Shown: in pieces, positions 24,981 through 39,323 of the stretch | Layout: every line of letters starts with the position of its first letter | Position numbering within the stretch: the stretch's first letter is position 1 | Assembly: GCF_002078875.1 (NCBI RefSeq) | Contig: NC_034410.1 | Span: forward strand, 82,119,367-82,183,366 | Direction of reading: 5' to 3' | Length of the DNA stretch: 64,000 nt | Source of the DNA: Numida meleagris | Taxonomy: Eukaryota; Chordata; Aves; Galliformes; Numididae | Program-made: the position numbers and the translations under genes | Notes under the pieces: model-generated | Seen by the model: the letters and a program-made list of their open reading frames with translations, nothing else | Databases searched by the model: none | What the model was told of the DNA's origin: nothing

Positions 24981-27900
24981 TAGGTATCATGTAGTTAGAA
25001 GAAATAATCACAGAGATATTGCCGGGCCAAATTAATGGTGCAGTTCTTACTACAACCTTACAGGCCATTCTTAAGAAGCAGAAGGATTGAAGACAAAAAA
25101 TAATTTTAATTTCCTAAAGACATATTATGAAGCCAGTTCAGCTAATGACTAGTAGGCCAGATGAGGCCTGGGACCACTAGCACATCTTGATTTTGGATCC
25201 TCTGTCTGCTAGCCACAGCCATTTGTGCTTGGCCTCTGTGCAGGTGACACCCTGGATATGGAACACAACCATCAGGACTGAGGTCCTTCACCAGCCATTT
25301 GCTTCTCAAGTACAGCTGATGCACAGACATAGCTGGCAAGTTTCTCAGCCTCCAGAACTGAGGTTTTGCAATTCCTTTATCCAAACATTTCATCGACAGA
25401 GCTCCTCCTGTTTACACACTTTGATCAGTCAAGTCAAGACAAGTTTAATTCTGCATATTTCTTACCATTGGTTGTTCCGATGGTGCTGTTTCAAACGCCA
25501 TCTGGCTGCTTTGACTGTGCTTCGTCTCAGCAAAACAAAATGCAGCATTGACATTCTGGTGCTGGAAAGGGCTGCACAGACCTCACGTACAAGGGAGACT
25601 CCAGACTCCTTACAGATGGCAGTGCTGACCACGGTGGTCAGACACAGCATGGGAAGCGGCACATCCCTCTCTCTCTCAGCAGGGCATTGGCAAACATAAT
25701 CAGCACAGATTTCCAAATGCAATGATCCATAACAAAGCTTGCTAAAGAAAAAGTGCTCACCTGCAACTGGGAAGAAATCTCTGATCTGAAAATGGAGGAA
25801 GAGATGGGAAGGAAAATGTGGGCTTTAGCAGCCTGTCTTGAAGACAGAGCAGAGGCAACAAAGAGGTCTCTGAGAAATTAGTGCTGAAAATGGTCATAGT
25901 CCACTTCTTTCTCATAAATGGGAGTGAGTAGTGAAATAGTCACATTTTCGTACTATATCAAGTTCTTTTTTTTTTTCCTTTTTTTTTTTTTTTTTTTTTT
26001 TGCTTGTCAAAGGCAGAAATTTCAGAAGGATCCAAGTGGAACTGAATAGGCAGAAAGATCCCAGATGAGCTATATTATCAACCTAAGGAAGGAAACACAC
26101 CTGGGGAAAAATTAGCCTACCTGTGCCTACACATGTGATGCTTGAATGGAACAGTTATAACTCAGGAAAGAGATCTTTGGAATCATCATTTACAACTCTC
26201 AAAAATCACCAGCTCAGCATACAGGAACAGACCTTCTTAGGTGAGAAGACCCTAACATGAGTTGATCATTGTCAGGAAGGGTAGTGAGAGCAAGGCAGAA
26301 AAGATCATTTTGCCACCACGCAAGAAGCTGACTGCCTACATCTTGAAAATGGCATTTAACTTGCATCACTATGCCTCAAGAAGGACATCATAGTGAAATT
26401 AAAGAAAGCTACAGAGAACAGCTAAAGTGATCAAGAGGATGGTGCGGTTGATCTTTGAGAAGAGGTGGTAAGAGAGAGAAACTTGAGCTTTCAGAGGACA
26501 GTGTTGAAGAGTATACAGTGTAGTACTGCTACCACAACGTAATATCACTAAGGTGGTGGCCAAGCCAAATGCCAAATTCTTGTTCACCAGATCCCATGCG
26601 GTAGGAACTAGGAAATGCTCGAGCAAATTGGCTGGAAATAAGCTTAAAAATAATGTAAAATAAGAAAATTCTGTATGTAAATAGGTAGTGAACTTCTGGA
26701 GTTTGTGGTAACAGGAGACTGGATTTTGGTAGTATCTGTAGATTCAAAAAGGAATTAAGTTCACAGAAAATCCACACAAATGAATTCTAAAATCACTAGG
26801 TGAATATGTATTTTGTATAGTTTTTATGAATGCGACTGGATGCTGGAGAAGTAGAAAGGGTAGAGGCCAAAACAAATAGTAGGGCTCGCTTAATCTCCTT
26901 GAACAACACCTGCACTGATGGGCACAGACTGACGCATCATTGGCCTTGATCATCTAGGAGATTTCTTTTGTTCTTTACTCATATCCCAGCTACAATCTAT
27001 GAGAGTTTTTCAGTCACCTTCAATAAGACTAGTGTACCATAGAACAAGTTTAAGGTCCTTTATGGTATATTGGACTTGTTAGCAATCTAATATCTGAAGA
27101 TTGTGATAGATTAAACTCTACTTGCTAAGGAAGATCTCCTTCAGGCTCAGGAACTTCAGAGCACTTCCGTAGTTTTGACTGGATAGTCCAGTTCCATCAC
27201 ACGCGGCACAGAGGGGATCTCAATGGGTCACCTTCAGCAAAATTTGAATGCAAACTATACTACATACTGTTTACAAAAAAAATGCAAGGCACTCCACAGT
27301 GTGCTTCCCTGTAATTGAATACTGCAGAGCAGCACATTTTTCTGTCAGCATGTTAAGGATACAGTGTCTTGACCTTCAAATTTTAAGACTGAGACAGAGA
27401 CAACTCATCATTTGGGAAAGAGCCAATGAACAAATTGGGATTCCTTCAACTGCATCAAGGTTTATCTGAGCTTTTCATTTTCTTGATTTAGAGTATCGCT
27501 TGAGCATGTACCATAAGGACACTGTCAAGATCAATGTTCTCATTCATAAGAATCTGCAATATATGCCCTAACCTCCCCACCTTTAATATAACACACTTTT
27601 AAAGAGTGAGAAATCTAGACTACAACAAAAAAGCTTGAATTCTCAGTTCATCCACCAAAATCCCAGATCACATTATAGCTTATTCATCTGCTTCAAGTTC
27701 AGTCTGTCACAAAGAATAACAAAATTGAAGGATGGAGCCATTCATGATGGTTTACTAGGGTTTATTAGATCTTTCCTAGGCCAATTTTTAGTTGGAAGGT
27801 GTCGTGGTTTTATGTAGTACTACTCATAGTAAACAGCCTACATTGTACACAGTGTGTCAGCTGGTGATGTCAAAGATAACACACAAGGGAAATGTTGATG

Positions 27901-30900
27901 CTTGCAGCAACTGGTGAATCCCAAGTTACTGACTGAAGAAAGAGATGGCTGGTAGTGAGAAGCCACTGAGAAATACCACCAGTAAAACCTCACAGAGCGC
28001 CATGGTAAATTATACTCTGATCACTAAGATGTCTCACTCTCTAGAACCTAGGAAGCCACTGAGCCTTCTGTAATTCAGATTGGATAACTGGAAGCTACTG
28101 GCTTCAGTTGTGTTATCGCAAGGCCTGTAATGGTTGCAGGAATTTTGCAGGTATAACTTATATGTGCCAGGCTATAATTTGCCATTAACATATGTTGGTA
28201 AGGAGGAATGCATGTGAGCATTGTATCTCAAGAATCAGAGCTAAAATTGTACACTTATTCCACTTTAAAAGCCTTCTTCTCATTGCAACACACACAAACA
28301 CTCCCATGATCCTGCTATATTGACTGCTGTCCTAGTTAACGCCTTGCATCACCAAATCTATTTAGATTCCTACAGATTATTTTAGTGTGGAAGAACACTT
28401 CTCAGTTATCTGATGCAGTAATCACAGGTACTGAATACTCATAAAAGGGTACTGATGTTTAGTTTCAGAGGCAGTAACCTTTTACCAAGACTCACAGACA
28501 CCTTTAACTCCACATGAACTTGTGACTTCTTAAATTGTTTGCTTCATTCCAACAATTTTCTTTGCACACATTAATTAGTGTTAATGATTGGCTAACAAAA
28601 CACCTCACCTCCATATTACAATGATGCATTTGTGTGGGAGCATTATGGTGATTCCTCTCTAAGGTTTACATTACACAAACTCCCTCTTTAGTCGGCAGCC
28701 AAGACGCTTTCTGTGGAATTTCTTGGGAGGTAAATGAAGGAGCAGATCAAAACAGGCTGCTGTCTAATACCGTCCTAGATAAACCCTTGTGTACGTACTT
28801 ACCTAGAAACCTAGACAGAAAAGATCTCTTCATATCATCATGGCTTTTTGATGTGGTTGTGCGTTACAGCAACCTGAAAACTTGCTTTCTATTTCAAAGA
28901 CTCAAAGCAGGGAGGCTGAGCTGCAATTTTCTACTCCTTTGAAGGAAATTTGGATCTGTGGGTTTTGTTGGGAGCAAGAGACTGAATTGTTAAATTAAAA
29001 ATAATAATAATGAAATAAAAATCACACCTACGTTATCATTTTCCATCCACAAGCCAAGGGTCTTTTCATCCTTTTGCTTTCTAAGAGAGATGAGCTCCGA
29101 TTAACAACTGCTTTTTAGCAGCCTGAATTAGAATACCAGCCCCTCTCAGCTTTTTAATTATCCTTCTCCAGTTTATTTTCAAAAACATGAGCCTGTGCTG
29201 AGTGCTAGCTCCTAACCTCTGCTCCTTTCATGCTCAAATGAGAGATCCCATACACCTTCATGCCCTTGGAGGTCCCTAGCTGAAGGTCAGTTCATATTCC
29301 CCCCATGAGGCTGAGCAAACAGCAAACTTTGTGAAATGTCTTTCCATCACACCGTACCGGGGCAATTAAGTGTTATATATTTCCTCAATGCAATTTTGTC
29401 CACACCTCTCCTTCTGATGACTGTATTTCCACACACAGAATATGCTCCTTCAGATACTGCATACACGATCAGGAGAAGGGATGGAGAAACGTAGCAGAAC
29501 AGATTCTAAGATCTAAAGGCAGGAGGAAGGGAAACTGCATGCACAAGCTAATACTAGTCTCAACTTTGTCTGCTCCTCAGAACATCTGTCCTTTTTCTAT
29601 TTCTACATGCACTTTTTTTCCCAGTTTGTTAAGCTTCCTTTCCCCTTTTCTGCCTTTTTCCCTCTGAAGAATTTGCCCAAATGTACCTGAACAGCTACAT
29701 CAGTATGCCCTTGTAGTCAACCGAAGGGACCCCTAGACAAGATGAAGAACTTGCAAACAGCAGAAAAAGGCCTTAAGGAGAAGAACAACAGTATCATCAT
29801 CAACAGCAACAAAGACCAGACAAAAAAAAGGAGTGCTTTTTCCCCTATAACTTACTGTTGCCAAAATCCAAAGAATAAAACTGAGATTCATGGGGGCTGC
29901 CCAGGGAACAAGGAAGGGAAAATTTGGGGTTGGATATTAACTATTTATATATTCATAGAGTCTGCATGAAGCAGATGATGTGTATTTGAGACAACCACAT
30001 GCTTCACCTGCTGGCATGTGATCCCATACCCAAGGATCTTGTCTTCATGGAGGTAATGTAGTCTGACCTGCATTTTAATAATACAATTCCACTTTCAGAA
30101 AGCTATTGATAACTTTCAGTGTTATTATTCAAAATCCTTTCTACCTCTGGAGACTGTCACTTAATGGGAAACCAGACCTGACTTTCAACTGACTACATTT
30201 TCTTCATGTCAAGCCAAGATGCCTTATCTAGTTAAAAGATGATCTACTTCCAAAATTAGCCATCTGATTTCATTAAGATTTCTGAAAGCATTTCAGTAAG
30301 GATTCTTCCCCTTTCCACATTCCTGTGATCACAAGATATTGATGACACCGGGTGATGCTCTCATTTTAATTTTGCCCCCAGCTGCTCCTAGAGCTAGAAG
30401 TCTTTCCACTGGGCCATACCAACAATATCCTAACTATGGTAATGTAAAATATGGCATGTGCTCTTGTCTCTAGTATGTAACCAGAAGAAGCAACCGACAG
30501 CAAACTACAGCTCCAGGGCTTTGAGACACAAGAAATAGGAAAAGGCCATCGAGGGCCAATGCCTACATCCAGTAGGCAACATTTCTTCTGAGGCTCTGAT
30601 GTTGAGGTAAGAATTGGACACAAAAAGGCATTAATCAAAGGAAAGATCTGATTTCAGCCAATCTGGTAAGCATTTGAACTCAAACACATAGAAAAAAAAC
30701 AACATAAACACTGAGAAACTAATATCCAAATGACATTTGATTTAATCTAGTATTTCACTTCTCTAGCTTCCAAGTATCACTTATAATTGAGACAAAGCTA
30801 ACACCATTCCTAACTTGGCATGAGTTCCACAGAAACATAGAAAATAACAAAGTGTTACAGGATCCAGGACAACCAAAAGATTAAGCCTGCAGACCACCTC

Positions 30901-30957
30901 TCTGCCTTTACTCCAGGATGCTCTCACCTCCTAATTCCTTGTACGCCACCAATAAAT
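24981..30957. other. Intergenic, no gene recognised
   Basis: Contains the poly-T tract at 25965-26001 and a plus-strand frame of 170 codons at 25187-25699 with no known motif and with sizeable antisense frames. From 28500 on the sequence is AT-rich with several TAAT cores. Confidence 0.55.
25965..26001. repeat. Poly-T tract
   Basis: Two T runs are separated by CC, together about 37 bases. No recognisable transposon lies on either side. Confidence 0.95.
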
Positions 30958-31515
30958 TCATAGAATTGTAGAATCATTGAATTTGGAAGAGATCACAAAG
31001 ATTATCTAGTCCAACTGCCAACCCACCCCCACCATGACCACTAACCATGTCCCTCAGTGCCACAACCACTAATTTCTTGAACACCTCCAGGGATGGTGAC
31101 TCCACCACCACCCTGGGCAGCCTGCTCCAATGCCTCACCACTCTCTTGGAGAAGAAGTTTTTACTAATATCCAACTTGAACCCCCCTGGTCCAACTCAAG
31201 GGCATTACCTCTCATCCTGTCGCTGTTACTTGAGAGAAGAGGCTGATCCCTACCTCTCCACAAGCTCCTTTCAGGTCATAGAGAGCGATGAGATCTCCCC
31301 TGAGACTCCTCTTCTCCAGACTAAATGATCCCAGTTCCTCTGGTCATAAGACGTGTGCTCCAGACCCATCTCAGCTTTGTTGCCCTTCTCTGGATGTGCT
31401 CCAAGGCCTCAGTGTCTTTCTTGTAGTGAGGGGCCCAAAACTGAACTCAGCAGTCAAGGTGCAACTTCACTATGACTGAGTACAGAGGGACTCAGCATCT
31501 CCCTGCTCCTGTTGA
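30958..31515 (-). mobile_element. CR1 LINE 3' fragment
   Basis: The minus-oriented copy is about 558 bases. It starts with TCATAGAATTGTAGAATCATTG and passes through the GGGATGGTGACTCCACCACC and TGGATGTGCTCCAAGGCCTC blocks. It ends near CTCCCTGCTCCTGTTGAC. A minus frame at 30974-31174 keeps [20 protein letters not shown] of ORF2. Confidence 0.9.
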
Positions 31516-32519
31516 CCTAAGCTCTGAGAAATGATGTTCCTGTCCCATATTCCTCAAGGTACAACAGACCAAAGAGTATCAATCCAACATCTTCTTGAGA
31601 AAACTTTAACGTACCTGAATGAATAAAAACTGCATTCAACTTTGTAGATAAATACATTCTGGAGATGAGCGAGTCTCAGCTGCTGGGAATTCCATGCTGA
31701 TTAGTGAAGCAGCATGGCCACAGAGGGTTGGCTGCCTGCTCCCCAGCTGGCTTTGTGGTACCCAGCCCCTGGCCACAGCAGGCAGCTGGCTCTGCAAAGC
31801 AGCACACCTCACTTTGCCAGACGCATAAAAAGTCACTACTAAAACCTACAGCTGAATCAACCACACACACGATATTGGTTAGCACAGGAAATAAGCAAAG
31901 TAAGCGGCAAAAAGATTATGCTCAATCTGTTTGCATGTGTGTTCATTTGCATGTGTGTGAACAGTAACCAAAGAAGGTGCCCATTCAATCAGAGCAACGT
32001 ATACAAGTGGATTTAAAAGGTTACGAACAAACATGCCAAATGCATTCAGTGAGTACAGCTGTTTGCCTGTTTGGTTATACTTCATTTTACAGACCATTTG
32101 TTTACACCTTTAAAGTAGCCATATGCATAGAGAAAAAGCTGATAATATAAAATGCTCTCCAGCCATTCTCCACCACAACTACTCTTTTAGGGCTTTACTA
32201 TACACAAAAGAACTGTTTTGAAAGTTGCTCAAGAACACAAGGCAGATTTCCAAGAACCTTCCACTCCATGCAGTTTTCAAAGATCAGACACTGAAAAGAG
32301 CTGATGAAAGGAATAGCTTGACCTTGAGCAACCGGGGAAGAGTGAAGGAGCTGAATGTACCTCTGGTGTATAGTCCCTCTGGAACGGAAATATTTAAGCA
32401 AGATTTCACCTCAAATGAGATGAAAACAAACTGGCAGTAAGTAAGGGCTTCATCTGACAAAGCGTCACACACTGGTGTATGTGGTACATTTGATTGCTAT
32501 CAGATGATCCAGGCAGAAG
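31516..32519. other. Non-coding, nothing recognised
   Basis: Unique sequence between two CR1 copies; no gene or repeat recognised. Confidence 0.6.
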
Positions 32520-32688
32520 AATCATAGAATCACAGAATAGTTTGGGTTAGAAGGGACCTCAAAGATCACCCATGTCCAAACCCCTGCCATGGGCAGGGCT
32601 GCCCCCTCTGGCTCGGGCTGGCCAGGGTTCCATCCAACCTGGCCTTGAGCGCCTCCAGGGATTAGGGAACCCACAGCTTCTCTGGGCA
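32520..32688 (-). mobile_element. CR1 LINE 3' fragment (short)
   Basis: The minus-oriented copy is about 169 bases: AATCATAGAATCACAGAATAG, then GTTTGGGTTAGAAGGGACCTC and TCCAACCTGGCCTTGAGCGC, ending near CACAGCTTCTCTGGGCA. Confidence 0.9.
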
Positions 32689-33009
32689 AAGAGATGATAG
32701 GAAGAAAAGAAGATGACAGAAATTCAGCATGGTGAGAAGATGAGCAGAATGATGCTTGGAAATAAACCAGATTACAGCAGAAATCCAAAGAGTCATCCTA
32801 GGGAGGCTACCCAGTGATCTGTATCTCTTAGTAACTCAGTTCAATGTTTGGAGGTTGCACACAACCTAAAATTAAGCTCAGACTCTGATGCTGCAAAAGA
32901 GACTGTCTCCAAAGTCATGCAAAAGGAAATTATGTTGAGCTTAAAACAAGTTGAGCAAGTTACAGTGAACTCCATGGGTCAAGGTAATGTTACCACGTGG
33001 AGAGAGAAA

Positions 33010-33035
33010 TGTGTGTGTGTGTGTGTGTGTGTGTG
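33010..33035. repeat. (TG)13 microsatellite
   Basis: This is an uninterrupted TG dinucleotide run of 26 bases. Confidence 0.97.
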
Positions 33036-34770
33036 CTTGCAAAAGGATTACTTCATTTCTGGCAAACGCAGAGTGGACAGAAACACTCATTTGAAGCACT
33101 GCGAGCTGAGGGGAATTGACAATCTGTCCAAAGCCTGCTGCAAGATCTGAAAGGCAAATAAAATTACTAACTTTCAGCTGGACCCTGTTACAGTTACAAG
33201 TTTGTTGCCAGAAGTAACAATGGTAAGTGGTGAAAAGAAAGAGTTCCAGGAGCCAAAAATGCATCAATGTTTAGAAGTTCAGGCTTTATTGTGAAGAGTC
33301 TGTTCTGTAAGAGAAGAAACGAAACTTGACCCAGTGGTGAATGAACCACCATAAACATAAACAAGTAGAAAATATTCACAACTACGCTTGGAAAAACAGT
33401 ACCTTATCCTTATTGGATTAAAGTAAGTATAGGAATACTTGCTCATTGCTGCAATAGGGAAGCAAAATTCCAAGTGTCTGAAGACATAAACACTCCAAAA
33501 CTTGATCAAGTTACAGAATGGCAGCTACAAAATTCCATCTTAGAAAGCTTCATCCTCCAAGTATTTCCCTGCTAGGATGACCATTTGAGTCAGTTAAAAA
33601 TATTGGAAGCGTAAGCACTGATGACTGGCACTTCAAGAAAGAGCCAGAACACACAAAAAGGAAGGCAAATTTCCTGCAACAGGAATTGCATTAAATAATG
33701 AAACAGCAACTGATAATGCGTGTTAGGCTAAACTGTGTGCAGTGCGGCTACATTCAGATTGGATCTACAATACAGCATTGGTTTCTGATAAACAACATGC
33801 TTTAGATGAAGAACTGGGGTAGCTGTGATGCTGGAAGAGAACATCAGAGGAAATGAGATTTTATGGATAGGTAAAAGATGGATAGCACTTCATAGAAAGC
33901 TCCGATTTTGGGCTCTAGGTCCTGTCACCACTTTCCATAGTGCGGGCCTGCTTTTGCCAGAGGTATCGATGGCTTCAGACAGCAATCATCACATGAGCTA
34001 CTGCTCCAGAGGAATGCATGTTGGGCAATAAGCAGCAGCACCATCCCAGTGTCAGGGCAGGAGGAAGGTGAGAGGAGATGAAGCTCCCAGTTCCCATAGG
34101 GCCTCAGACAACAACCAATACAGGTTCAACAAGTAAGTGCACCAGGGTAAGCAGATAAAGACATTTCAGTTGCAAGCACAGACAATCATGCAAAGCAGCT
34201 CAGAGCTTATCTGAAGTCCAGTGCTAAATTTAGGTTCAAGCTTGGGATCTTGTATCATATCACAGCAGCCTATGAGGTCAGGTTTAGCTGAGAAGAGATG
34301 GGTGTGCTACGGGGACCACTGTCCTTAGGAGTCTGGGTATTTCCTTCAGAGCCCTGAGATAACAGTTCTGCTTGCCCTTTACCTTTGCATTGTAGGGTAA
34401 GTTCTTACCTATAAGAAAACATAGGAAATAGGGCAAGGAAGGAGAAAGGGTGAACAAGTGTATCCTGCCAATTAGGAAAAGGCAGTCTTGAAAAATTCTG
34501 TGGTTCCTTCACCAGATCCCACATGCAAAACCATCCATAGCCCGATGACTATCCCACTGCCTGACAGAGCTCAGAAGGCTCACAGGGAGCAAAATGCTGG
34601 CATCAGCCTAAAGTAAACAGATGAAGGAAAAAATTAAGCAAAACACAGCCCATAAACAGAGGAACAAGGATACTAGCTCATTTGTAGCTGGTGGTCAGCT
34701 GGGAAGTTATCTACTCTCAGTGGCTTGAGATGAAAATACCCTCAAATAATCCCATAATCCCTCTGTGGTT

Positions 34771-34822
34771 TTGGTTTGTTTGTTGTTGTTTTGTATAATA
34801 TTAAAACAAACAAACAAACAAC
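34771..34822. repeat. Inverted repeat of GTTT/AAAC units
   Basis: The left arm at 34773-34792 (GTTTGTTTGTTGTTG type) and right arm at 34803-34822 (AAAACAAACAAACAAACAAC) can pair around a TATAATATT loop, with a few mismatches. Confidence 0.75.
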
Positions 34823-36535
34823 AATTAATCCTGCTTTAAAAAACACATCCGATAAGAACACAGCCATTGCACTCTAGATTATTTCCATGAGAAGGTTTAA
34901 TTTCAAACAGATGATAGTCATTATGTGAAGCAAACACGAGTAAAAATCCTGAGTAATGGACTCTGAAATATAATTATTTTAAACAGCCTACTTAAATAAC
35001 AGCAAGCATACTAAATCCACACATGGACACTTAAGAAAGGGAAGGATGAAGGCTGAACACTTCCCAGTGTGGCAGATGTACTGTCCCATCCAATGTGATG
35101 GAAGCTGGTGGCATGGCCATGCACTCCGCTCCTTCCTCACCTCTCCTGTTCAATCTTTGGCATCATCCAAGCACAGTACAGGATCTTACTGCAGCAAAAG
35201 AGCCACCAAAGCCAGATCAAACATAAAAGGTTGAAGTCATGGTTTGAAGCAGTTTCCCATCTCAGCTCCTTGGCACAAATGTACCACTGCCAAAGAAAGG
35301 CATTTATGGCCATTTAGTCTTAGCCTACAGGTTCACAGTAGTAGTATTATTTCTAGGTTAGAAGCAGACCATGCTATTTTATTCATATTCTCCTACCTCT
35401 CTCCCAACATATATACCGCATTCTTAGTTTATTGGAAATAACCGGAAGCTTACTCGCCTTCTTCAGCTCTGATATAAAAGGTCAAGTCAATTTTAGGCCA
35501 GTTCTTGAGGTACAATAAAATATAACCACAGAAAGGAGACTTCCCAGGAATTACCATTATTTTCATCCTGAAGAGCAGAGTGGAAGCCACATAAGACTGT
35601 GAATTTCTTATTTAATTTTGGAGCAAGGAAGACCTAGGTTTAAAGTGCAAGACACATACAGTTTCATTTTCAAGGCAGAAGTTCAGCACCAAGTAGCTAA
35701 ACAGGTAAATGAGCAGGTGACTTTGTTTTAAATTCACAAGGAAGCTGTGGTTCCTGCAGTCCTTCACACTTCCCCCAAAATAGAAGACCATCACTCATAC
35801 ACTTCCAGTTCACTTACCCACACAAGCAGAAGACAGACCAATATTCTGCAGTGGAAATTACTACCTGGAGCTACCTCTACTCTTTAAGTTAGAGCACCTG
35901 CTAAGCAAAGTCTACTGGCTAGAGGTCGTGGATCACCATCTTAAAAACTTGTAACTAGTGTACTCCGTATCAAAACATGGTGCCAGTTGCAGGCTGGTTT
36001 TGCATGGCTAGCTGCAAGTGGTTGCACTGTCATCTGGACAGCTGTTTGATAGAGCTCCAGAGGTCTGCTTCTTCCCTCTTTGTATTCCTCTGCTCTTTGG
36101 ACAGAGAATGCATGGAGTGCTCTGGAGGAAGCCAGCACCATGCTCATCCCAGCACTTATAGGCAGCTATGGCAGCATTTGACAGGACCACAGGTAATTGC
36201 TTCTAACCTGACAATAGATCCTATCATTTCAGATCACAGAATTCACAGCGTTATTAGGAACAATAAATAGGTTAGAATTTCTTGCATATGTTTTTACAGC
36301 TGCCCTTTGCCTTGCACAGTTGTACTCACAGTAATTTATGCACCTGGGTGGAATGACGGAAAAGGAGAAGACCAAAAGTCTGTCCAAAATAAACACTTCC
36401 AACCTGCTATAAACGATAATAAAACAGTTTTATGTAAGACTAGCTCGCTTGTTGCTGTGCAGAAGGTTTTGCTTGCAGTGCACAGAAAGACTCACTGCAC
36501 ACAGGAAAAAAAAGACTAGACATCTTAGGAGAAAT

Positions 36536-36790
36536 GCACAGAATTGTAGGTGTTGGTAGGGACCTCTGGAGATCGACTCCAATCCCTGCTAAAGCAGGTT
36601 TCCTAGAGTATGTTGCCCTGGAAAGCGTCCAGGCGGGTCTTGAATATCTCCATAGAAGGAGGCTCCACCACCTCTCTGGGCAACTTGTTCCAGTGCTCTC
36701 TCATCCTTACCGTAAAGAAGTTCTTTCTCAAGTTCATATGGAACTTCTGTTGTTCCAGTGTCTGCCCATTGCCCCTTGTCCTACTGCTGC
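36536..36790 (-). mobile_element. CR1 LINE 3' fragment
   Basis: The minus-oriented copy is about 255 bases: CACAGAATTGTAGGTGTTGG through GGCGGGTCTTGAATATCTCC and CTCTGGGCAACTTGTTCC. It ends at CCTTGTCCTACTGCTGCG, where a poly-T run begins. Confidence 0.88.
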
Positions 36791-36795
36791 GTTTG

Positions 36796-36810
36796 TTTTT
36801 TTTTTTTTTT
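36796..36810. repeat. Poly-T (15) at the truncated end of a CR1
   Basis: A clean run of 15 T follows TTTG. It separates the CR1 fragment from a GC-rich block with CpGs. Confidence 0.9.
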
Positions 36811-39323
36811 CACCTTTAAAACACGGCGTCAAAACTCCAAACGGGCATCATACCCCAAATGGAACCAGTGCTGGCATCAGCCCACCACCCGCGTGGGGGC
36901 GGCAGGCATGGCTGGGTCCACATCCCTGCGCCGGGGCCTGCTCACCAGGCCTCTCATGGCCTCACAGCCCAGCTCAGGCAGCATTTTGAAGTGCAGTGGT
37001 GCTGGCAGTTCCTGGTTGGAAGCCCGGCGGAGAGGGTGGTTGTTTGCTCTGGTTTGCTGAGTGAAAATCACATGGAACAACAGTCTGTAATGGTGCAAGC
37101 AGCAGGAGGCAGGGCTGCTGGAGTACTTACAAGTGAGAAAAGCACAGTGCAGGGAAGAGCTGCAGGACACTACACCTACTTAACCCCTGCACTGCCTGGG
37201 CTTAAACCTCTGATGTAAGCACAGAGCTACATTTTTGGCATTTGAGAGAAGGGGAAGGAGGGGGCAGGATGAAAAGACATGCTACAGTGCCAATAAAATG
37301 GGACTTGAACCAAACAAAAAAAGAGTGAGCTCTTTCAGATGCCATCATTTTCAAAATACTTTGCCGGTTCTTAACAAAATGAAGCGTTGTGAAGGGTAAA
37401 TATTTCTAAATATTCTAAATATTCAGCTACCAAAGCTTTTTTTTTTCCCCCATTAAAAAGCTGCTTTCTGTATCTTTTCTCTTCCCACGAACTAGATATT
37501 CATTCTGACAGATGCAGAACGCTGACTAGCTGGGATTTTTGTGCAGACATACAGGATTAAACACAGTGTCTTTGGCTCTCTCCTTCCCCACCCCTGCACC
37601 CTCCCTTGGTTTTCCTTTGACTCTTAAGCAAACCTACCAACTTGCTCTATGCATGGGAGGAAAGGGGATTTTACTCTAGTAAATTCTATCAACCAGTGCC
37701 AGAAAGAGCAGTGCTGGCCTTTCAAACAGAAGCGAAAGATGGCTTTGCCGGGCTTTCTCTCTCCCGTCAATGAGAATTGACAAGGAGAGAGACACAACAA
37801 TGGCCCATTCTGGATCAAAGGCCTTTAGGAATCAAAGGAAACATCTCTACCTGAGTCCTGGGGCTCGTGCTCCTTTGGCCCTATCAGTACCCCTCAGCCT
37901 CAGAGTCCCCACCTCCATGAGGATGTCCCATGGACACAAATGATGCTATGGGAGTGACAAGGAGTCACAAGGAACAGTGGGATGTCTTTTCAGTTCACAG
38001 TTTTTCCCACTCGTTTCCAGTTGTCACCATGCCCTCACAATCTGCTGCTCTGACCTCACAATGCCCTGCCTTGGTGTCTACGCCAGGGCCCAGATGCCTG
38101 GGCCGTGCTCAGCAGCAGCCAGTGCAGTGTGTCTGCGGCAGTGACAATGCAGAGCTGGTCTTTCTCACTAAGCTGATCACTCCTCACAGGCGTGACAGCT
38201 TCCATCTGCCTGGAGGCAGTGTGTGAGCTCAGTACCTTGTTTCACAGGAAGGATTTGAAAATAGTAGGTTTGAGTTTAGATGAAATCTGTAAAGATGCAT
38301 CTTCTTCTAGTAGTGATTCAGGTACGTTTTTTGGCTCTCCTCCCTTAATGAGAACTAATTTGTCTTTCCTAGGACTCGGCTATATGTATTGTAATTATTT
38401 GAATCAACAGAATGAATCCTAGGACAGCATTGCCCCTGTGCTGACCCTTAATATTTCCATCCTAGCCTAGAGCAGAAGCATATACAGCAAGAACTGGGCA
38501 AGAAGACAGGCTGGCTCAGATTTTAAAAGGAAAAACAAGATTCTGCTTTCAGTAAGTACTAAGAAATTAAGTCTTTGAGAAATTCAAAGCAGCAACTTAT
38601 TTGTTCACTGAGTATTTTACTATCCCCTAACTGTGAGAAGTTATTATAATACGGTCACTAGCAGGGCTGGCTTTTTTTGGCTGGTCTTTTCTGATGCACT
38701 AGCAAGAAACCAGTCTCTTCCAAGTCACATTTACCCTATTAGCTTTTGATCCAAACCCCACCAGGTAGAACATGAGCTCCTATTCCTTCTCTCCTTGATT
38801 AAATACAGCTGTCTTAAATCCATTTTAGCCAGTTAACATTCCTAGTCCAAACACATCCTAAGAGAAACTAAGCATAAATTTACAGTCATTGAACTACATT
38901 GCGGGATGCAGGAACAATTCACTTCATTAGCCTTTTGCAACAGCTTCATTTTCAATAAGCTGCATGCTCTGAATAATCAAGATGTTCAGAAGTCAAGGCT
39001 CACTTCATCGGTCTAAAAAAAATCATACAGAAGTTTGCATTAAAGTGAGATTACCTACAACTGGAGTTCCCCAAGTGGTAGAGTCTACAAGTACATCTGT
39101 ATCTCAGTTGTATATATACCCCAGTTCTTGATTTCTAGCAACCATCGTGGAGAAAATAACTCTTCCTCTCTTCATTGCTGGTGTGCAAATGTGATTAGCA
39201 CCACGAAAGATCCCTCTCAGCCACTTGACAGATAATCACAGACTTATGGAATGGGAAGGGCAGGGGGAAAATGAACATGCACATCTAGAGTGATTCCAGT
39301 TCTGGGTTTCTAACTCTCCTATT
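36811..39323. other. Non-coding, with a GC-rich block at its left end
   Basis: Bases 36811-37070 are GC-rich and contain CpGs, unlike their surroundings. The rest is ordinary unique sequence. No gene was recognised. Confidence 0.5.

Larger units (their letters stand above)
32689..36535. other. Non-coding with microsatellites
   Basis: Holds the TG microsatellite and the GTTT/AAAC inverted repeat; otherwise no gene or transposon recognised. Confidence 0.6.

Noticed and set aside
25187..25699. 170-codon plus-strand frame
   Set aside because: Both strands are open over similar lengths, there is no known motif, and composition is like the surroundings; probably chance.
27797..27812. TGTCGTGGTTTTATG, resembling the start of some avian LTRs
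   Set aside because: The similarity stops after about a dozen bases, and I found no matching LTR end, primer binding site or second copy.
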